From an uncultured Pseudomonadota bacterium (GTDB lineage: Bacteria; Pseudomonadota; Gammaproteobacteria; Burkholderiales; Usitatibacteraceae), in assembly GCA_946885905.1 (NCBI GenBank), contig CAMPHL010000039.1, positions 1-10,609 on the forward strand: 10,609 bases of DNA, given 5' to 3'. The position numbers and the translations under genes are program-made. The notes beneath the pieces are model-generated. The model was not told where the DNA came from and searched no databases. It saw nothing but the letters and a program-made list of their open reading frames with translations. Below, in pieces: positions 6,067 to 10,609 of this stretch. Each line of letters starts with the position of its first letter. Positions within the stretch are counted from its first letter, which is position 1.

Positions 6067-9000
6067 ATGAACGTAGTCGACCTGGCGCTGCGCCGCCCGT
6101 ACACATTCATCGTGATGGCGCTGCTCATCCTGCTGGGGACGCCGCTGGTGCTCTCGCGCATGGCCACGGACATCTTCCCCGAGATCGACATCCCGGTGGT
6201 GAGCCTGGTGTGGAACTACCGCGGGCTGCCCGCGCAGGAGATGGGCCTCAGGATCGCGGGCCAGACCGAGCGCGCGCTCACCACCACGGTGAGCGACATC
6301 GAGCACATCGAGTCGACTTCGATCGCGGGCACCACGGTCATCAAGGTCTTCTTCCAGCCCAACGCGAACATCCAGACCGCGCTCGCCCAGGTGGTGGCGA
6401 TCGCGCAGACGATGGTGCGCCAGCTCCCGCCGGGGGCGCAGCCGCCGCTCATCATCCAGTACTCGGCCTCGAGCATCCCGGTGATCCAGCTCGCGCTCTC
6501 CAGCCCCACGCTGCCGGAGCAGTCGGTCTTCGACGCCGCGGTGAACCAGCTGCGCCCGCAGCTCGTGACCATTCCCGGCGTGGCGATCCCGTGGCCCTAC
6601 GGGGGCAAGGTGCGCCTCATCTCCGTGGACCTGAACCTCCAGGAGCTGCAGGCGCGCAACCTCGCCCCCGCCGACGTGGTCTCGGCGCTGAGCGCGCAGA
6701 ACCTGATCCTGCCCTCGGGCACGGCCAAGTTCGGCGAGACCGAGTACAGCGTGACCCTCGACGCCTCGCCGGACGCGATCGCCGAGCTCGGCAACCTGCC
6801 GGTGCGGACCCTGAACGGCGCGACCACCTACCTGCGCGACGTGGCCGACGTGCGCGACGGCTTCCAGCCGCAGACCAACATCGTGCGCCGCGATGGCGAG
6901 CGCGGCGTGCTCCTTTCGGTCTACAAGAACGGCGGCGCCTCCACGCTCGACATCGTGAGCGACCTGCGCAGGCTGCTGCCCTTCGCCACGCAGCAGATCC
7001 CCGAGGACGTGAAGGTGACGCCGCTCTTCGACCAGTCGCTCTTCGTGAAGGGTGCGGTCACGAGCGTTGCCCTGGAGGCGGTGATCGCGGCCGGCCTCAC
7101 CGCCCTCATGGTGCTGCTCTTCCTGGGCAACTGGCGCAGCACCGTGATCATCGCGCTCACCATCCCGCTGTCGATCCTCGCCTCGATCATCATGCTTTAC
7201 GCCCTGGGCCAGACGCTCAACATCATGACGCTGGGCGGCCTCGCGCTCTCGGTGGGCATCCTGGTGGACCAGGCGATCGTCACCATCGAGAACATCGAGC
7301 GCCACCTGCACGAGGGCACCGAGCTGCGCCAGGCGATCCTCGACGGCGCGGGCGAGATCGGCGTGCCGGCGTTCGTCTCGACGCTGTGCATCTGCATCGT
7401 GTTCGTGCCGATGTTCTTCCTCGAGGGCGTGGCCAGGTTCCTCTTCGTGCCGATGGCGATGGCCGTGGTCTTCGCGATGGTGACCTCCTACGTCCTTTCG
7501 CGCACGTTCGTCCCCACGATGTGCCTGCTGCTGATGAAGGGGCACCAGGCGGGCACGGGCGGCCGGGTCTACCGGGCGTTCAACGCCCGCTTCGAGCAGC
7601 TGCGCGAGGCCTATTCCGCGACGCTGCAGGGCGTGCTCGCGCGGCGGGCGGCCTTCGCGGGCGGCTTGCTCGCGTTCACGCTCGCCTCGTGCCTGCTCTA
7701 CCCGTTCCTCGGCCGCGATTTCTTCCCGTCCGTGGACGCGGGCCAGATCAAGCTGCACTTCCGCGCCCCCACCGGCACCCGCATCGAGCAGACCGCGCAG
7801 ATCTCCGACCAGGTGAACGCGGCCATTCGCGACCTCATCCCGTCCAGCGACCTCGAGACCATCCTCGACAACCTGGGCGTGCCCAACAGCTCGATCAACC
7901 TCTCGTACAGCAACTCCGGAACCATCGGCACGCTCGACGGCGAGGTGCTCATGAGCCTCAAGCCCGGGCACCGCCCCACCGAGGAGTGGGTGACACTGCT
8001 GCGCCAGGAGCTGCCCAGGCGCTTCCCGGGCGTGGAGTTCTTCTTCCAGCCGGCCGACATCGTGACCCAGATCCTCAACTTCGGCTTGCCGGCGGCGATC
8101 GACGTGCAGTTCTCCGGCAAGGACGTGCACGCGCTGGCGGCGCTCGCCGCCGAGCTCACCAAGAAGATCCGTGCGATCCCGGGCGCCGTCGATGCGCACG
8201 TGCACCAGCGGCTCGACTACCCGGGAGTGGACCTGCGCATGGACCGCTCCCGGCTGCAGGGCATGGGACTCAGCGCCAGCAACGTGGGGCAGAACCTGCT
8301 GCTCGCGCTCGCGGGCAGCGGCCAGACGGCGCCGGCCTACTGGCTCGACCCGCGCAGCGGCATCGTCTACAACATCGCGGTGCAGGCGCCCGATTACCGC
8401 GTGGACTCGCTCGACACCATGCTCAACATCCCGGTGACGGGCGGCGACGGCGCCCGGCCGCAGCTGCTCGGCAACCTCGTGGAGACGGTGCCCGCCCGCA
8501 GCCAGGCGGTGGTCTCGCGCTACAACCTGCTGCCCACGATCGACATCTACGTCGGCGTCCAGGGCACCGACCTCGCCTCGGTCGCCGCGCAGGTGCAGAA
8601 GCTCGTGGACGAGATGCGCCCGCGCCTGCCGCGCGGCAGCCAGGTCACGGTGCGCGGGCAGGTCCAGACGATGAAGGCCTCCTTCGTGGGCCTGGGCGTA
8701 GGCCTCGCGATGGCCATCGTCCTGGTCTATCTCCTCGTGGTCGTGAACTTCCAGTCGTGGATCGAGGCGGCCATCATCATCGCCGCGCTTCCGGCGGCGC
8801 TCGCGGGCATCGCCTGGACCCTCTTCATCACCGGCACGACACTCTCGGTGCCCGCCCTCACCGGGGCCATCATGACGATGGGCGTGGCCACGGCGAACAG
8901 CATCCTCCTGGTGGCCTTCGCGCGTGACCGCATGGCCCAGGGGGCCGCACCCGCTGCCGCCGCGCTCGACGCGGGCGCCACGCGGATGCGGCCGGTGCTC

Positions 9001-9231
9001 ATGACGGCGCTCGCCATGATCATCGGCATGATCCCGATGGCGCTCGGCATCGGCGAAGGCGCCGAGCAGAACGCGCCCCTTGGCCGCGCCGTGATCGGCG
9101 GCCTCATCTTCGCGACGGTTTCGACGCTGCTCTTCGTGCCGGTGGTCTATGCCGCCGTGCACGAGTGGCTCGCGCGGCGCGCACCGGCCACACATGGAGA
9201 AGACGAAGCATGGCGGAACAGTCCCGCGTGA
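6067..9231 (+). CDS. RND-superfamily efflux permease (AcrB/HAE1-like, 1054 aa)
   Basis: This is an inner-membrane, proton-driven drug or solute exporter; its substrate cannot be predicted. Its length is that of full RND permeases. TM1 lies at about 11-30, followed by a large periplasmic porter domain (DIFPEIDIPVV, 35-45). TM2-TM6 span about 333-490 and include LVDQAIVTIENIER (399-412, TM4). TM7 (527-546) and a second porter domain (about 550-868) come next, then TM8-TM12 (about 872-1035), with MGVATANSILLV (938-949, TM10) and RMRPVLMT (973-980). Compared with AcrB, the TM4 Asp pair is Asp401-Gln402 and the TM10 Lys position is Ala943. The start at 6067 gives the normal N-terminus (NVVDLALRRPYTFIV), although no strong ribosome binding site precedes it. 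The adaptor gene overlaps its end by 22 bases, so the two are translated from one message. Confidence 0.96.
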   Translation: MNVVDLALRRPYTFIVMALLILLGTPLVLSRMATDIFPEIDIPVVSLVWNYRGLPAQEMGLRIAGQTERALTTTVSDIEHIESTSIAGTTVIKVFFQPNANIQTALAQVVAIAQTMVRQLPPGAQPPLIIQYSASSIPVIQLALSSPTLPEQSVFDAAVNQLRPQLVTIPGVAIPWPYGGKVRLISVDLNLQELQARNLAPADVVSALSAQNLILPSGTAKFGETEYSVTLDASPDAIAELGNLPVRTLNGATTYLRDVADVRDGFQPQTNIVRRDGERGVLLSVYKNGGASTLDIVSDLRRLLPFATQQIPEDVKVTPLFDQSLFVKGAVTSVALEAVIAAGLTALMVLLFLGNWRSTVIIALTIPLSILASIIMLYALGQTLNIMTLGGLALSVGILVDQAIVTIENIERHLHEGTELRQAILDGAGEIGVPAFVSTLCICIVFVPMFFLEGVARFLFVPMAMAVVFAMVTSYVLSRTFVPTMCLLLMKGHQAGTGGRVYRAFNARFEQLREAYSATLQGVLARRAAFAGGLLAFTLASCLLYPFLGRDFFPSVDAGQIKLHFRAPTGTRIEQTAQISDQVNAAIRDLIPSSDLETILDNLGVPNSSINLSYSNSGTIGTLDGEVLMSLKPGHRPTEEWVTLLRQELPRRFPGVEFFFQPADIVTQILNFGLPAAIDVQFSGKDVHALAALAAELTKKIRAIPGAVDAHVHQRLDYPGVDLRMDRSRLQGMGLSASNVGQNLLLALAGSGQTAPAYWLDPRSGIVYNIAVQAPDYRVDSLDTMLNIPVTGGDGARPQLLGNLVETVPARSQAVVSRYNLLPTIDIYVGVQGTDLASVAAQVQKLVDEMRPRLPRGSQVTVRGQVQTMKASFVGLGVGLAMAIVLVYLLVVVNFQSWIEAAIIIAALPAALAGIAWTLFITGTTLSVPALTGAIMTMGVATANSILLVAFARDRMAQGAAPAAAALDAGATRMRPVLMTALAMIIGMIPMALGIGEGAEQNAPLGRAVIGGLIFATVSTLLFVPVVYAAVHEWLARRAPATHGEDEAWRNSPA

Positions 9232-10337
9232 TGTCCCGGGCCCGGTGGGTGGCCCTGGGCGTGTTGGTCCTGCTCGCGCTGGGCGCCGGGCGGACGGTGT
9301 GGGAGCGCATGGGCAACGCGCGCGCGCTCGAGGCGAGCTCGGCCGAGCAGGCCAGGCAGTACGTGAAGGTCGCCACGCCCACCGTCGGCGGGCAGGCGAC
9401 CACGCTCTCGCTGCCCGGGTCGCTGCAGGGCGCGATGCAATCGCCCATCGCGGCGCGCGCGAACGGCTACCTCAAGCGCTGGACGCGCGACATCGGCAGC
9501 CGCGTGGCCAAGGACGAGCTGCTCGCGGAGATCGACAGCCCCGAGATCGACCAGCAGCTGCACCAGGCGGTGGCCGCGCGCCAGCAGGCGGCCGCCAGCC
9601 TCGACCTCGCCACGAGCACGCGCAAGCGCTGGGAGGAGCTGCGCCGCACCGGCATGGTCGCGCAGCAGCAGCTCGACGAGCGCCAGAGCGCGGAGGCGCA
9701 GGCGCGCGCGAACCTGGCCGCCGCGGACGCGAACGTCGAGCGCCTGAAGCAGCTCGAGGGCTTCAAGCGCGTGGTGGCGCCCTTCCCCGGGGTCATCACG
9801 CGCCGCAACGTGGACGTGGGCGACCTCATCGACTCGGGCGGGACGCGCGCGCTGTTCGTGCTCACGCAGACCGACCCGCTGCGCGTCTACGTCGAGGTGC
9901 CGCAGTCGTACGCGCACCTCGTGAAGCCGGGCCAGAAGGTGACGGTCACGCAAACGGAGCTTCGCGGCCGCCGATTCGAGGGCACGGTGGCGCGCACCGC
10001 TGCCTCGCTCGACGCGGGCTCGCGCACCATGCAGGTCGAAGTCCAGCTGCCCAACCGCGACGGCGCGCTGATGCCCGGGGCCTATGTGCAGGTCGCCCTG
10101 CCGCTCGAGGCGAGCGGCGCTACCGTGATCTCGACCAATGCCCTGCTCTTCAGGAGCGAGGGGCTGCGCGTGGCGGCGGTCGACACCGCCGGGCGCGTGA
10201 CGCTCCTGCCGGTGAAGGTCGGGCGCAACTTCGGGCCGAACGTGGAAGTGCTCGACGGCCTGAAGGGCGACGAGCGGCTGGTGATGAATCCGCAGGATTC
10301 GATGGCGGAAGGCGACGTGGTGACGGTGGTCAAGTAG
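9210..10337 (+). CDS. RND periplasmic adaptor / membrane fusion protein (375 aa)
   Basis: This is the HlyD/AcrA-type subunit that links the RND permease to an outer-membrane channel. An N-terminal membrane anchor or uncleaved signal lies at about 10-27 (RARWVALGVLVLLALGAG); there is no lipobox Cys. Lipoyl halves are at about 76-112 (SPIAARANGYL, then LLAEIDSPEI) and 188-207 (VVAPFPGVITRRNVDVGD). Between them lies an Ala/Gln/Arg-rich alpha-helical hairpin of about 70 residues (113-185). A beta-barrel (about 223-300, including RTMQVEVQLPN and LMPGAYVQV) and a membrane-proximal domain (300-375) follow. The start at 9210 has GGAG ten bases upstream; the in-frame ATG at 9231 forms a TGATG junction with the permease stop and is an alternative that would remove seven residues. 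Permease-then-adaptor is the less common order. No outer-membrane channel gene follows; the next gene is convergent. Confidence 0.95.
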   Translation: MAEQSRVMSRARWVALGVLVLLALGAGRTVWERMGNARALEASSAEQARQYVKVATPTVGGQATTLSLPGSLQGAMQSPIAARANGYLKRWTRDIGSRVAKDELLAEIDSPEIDQQLHQAVAARQQAAASLDLATSTRKRWEELRRTGMVAQQQLDERQSAEAQARANLAAADANVERLKQLEGFKRVVAPFPGVITRRNVDVGDLIDSGGTRALFVLTQTDPLRVYVEVPQSYAHLVKPGQKVTVTQTELRGRRFEGTVARTAASLDAGSRTMQVEVQLPNRDGALMPGAYVQVALPLEASGATVISTNALLFRSEGLRVAAVDTAGRVTLLPVKVGRNFGPNVEVLDGLKGDERLVMNPQDSMAEGDVVTVVK

Positions 10338-10343
10338 CCGGGT

Positions 10344-10609
10344 CTATCTTCCCGTCCCTATTCGATCCAGCTTCGCCGCATAGAGCTCCCTGTCCCCGCG
10401 GCTGGTGCTGTTCTTCATCGCGATCTCCATGTGGCGCCGGGCCGGCTCCATTTCCTTCAGCGCGTAGTGCGCGGCCGCGAGCCAGAAGTGGAACTCGTGG
10501 TACTCGGCGTCGCGCTGGACTTCGCGCGTGAAGTATTCGCGCGCGGCCTTGTAGTCGCCCGCCTTCATCGCCTCGCGCCCCAGGTCGAAGAAGTGGAACG
10601 GCGGATGGG
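10344..10609 (-). CDS. TPR-like protein, C-terminal part only
   Basis: The frame is open to the window edge, so the gene begins outside the window. About 87 residues are visible. They contain helix-turn-helix pairs typical of tetratricopeptide repeats: EAMKAGDYKAAREYFTREV, then WLAAAHYALKEMEPARRHME, with the small/large residue spacing of TPRs (for example A-x-x-x-G-D-Y and A-x-x-x-Y-A-L). A charged tail ends in KLDRIGTGR. It probably mediates protein-protein contacts, but the partner is unknown. The internal ATG at 10568 is not the true start, as repeat-like sequence continues beyond it (HFFDLGREAM). It converges on the adaptor gene with six bases between the stop codons and no visible terminator. 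It could be the tail of a larger enzyme with TPRs. Confidence 0.6.
   Translation of the reverse strand, partial: HPPFHFFDLGREAMKAGDYKAAREYFTREVQRDAEYHEFHFWLAAAHYALKEMEPARRHMEIAMKNSTSRGDRELYAAKLDRIGTGR

Noticed and set aside
5946..8927. A 993-residue plus-strand frame overlapping the RND gene
   Set aside because: It is low-complexity Arg/Pro/Ala/Gly/His sequence typical of a shifted frame in GC-rich DNA; no domain is seen.
6049..9195. A 1048-residue open frame antisense to the RND gene
   Set aside because: Long antisense frames are expected opposite a GC-rich gene with G/C third positions. The translation is rich in Arg, His, Glu and Asp without recognisable domains, while the plus frame is a complete RND permease.
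1..10609. CRISPR array, tRNA, rRNA, insertion sequence or attachment site
   Set aside because: No spaced identical repeats, no cloverleaf-like or rRNA-like stretch, no transposase and no terminal inverted repeats were seen; the short tandem repeats lie inside the DUF3300 coding tail.

Overview
The window looks like chromosomal DNA from a GC-rich Gram-negative bacterium. The clues are G+C-biased third codon positions, a tripartite-type RND efflux pump with its periplasmic adaptor, and several Sec-exported cell-envelope proteins. A betaproteobacterium is my best guess, but this is an inference from gene content and style, not a marker-gene result. There are no rRNA, tRNA, CRISPR, insertion-sequence or phage genes, and no gene-free stretch longer than about 120 bases.

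Layout: (1) positions 2-1564, plus strand, the 3' part of a subtilisin-family (S8) protease gene whose start lies outside the window; (2) 1667-2086 and 2187-2657, plus strand, two small related exported proteins, each with a glycine zipper and a Tyr/Pro-rich tail, separated by a clear intrinsic terminator; (3) 2668-4389 and 4457-5947, minus strand, an M14-type zinc carboxypeptidase preceded by a DUF3300 protein with a long low-complexity tail, with the 67-base gap between them almost filled by an inverted repeat; (4) a 119-base divergent promoter region; (5) 6067-9231 and 9210-10337, plus strand, an RND permease overlapping its membrane-fusion adaptor gene; (6) 10344-10609, minus strand, the 3' end of a TPR-like gene that runs off the window.

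The common theme is the cell envelope: exported zipper proteins, a DUF3300 protein, an efflux pump and two peptidases. The most interesting regulatory signal is a tandem TGTAA motif with a 9-10 base period, resembling the CpxR-type envelope-stress box GTAAA-N5-GTAAA. It occurs three times, once ahead of each zipper gene and once in the divergent DUF3300/RND promoter region, at similar distances from the zipper and DUF3300 starts. The RND permease also lacks two of the charged residues of the classical AcrB proton relay. I do not see a wholly new multi-gene system; the candidates for novelty are a possible envelope-stress regulon and the structured DUF3300-M14 junction.
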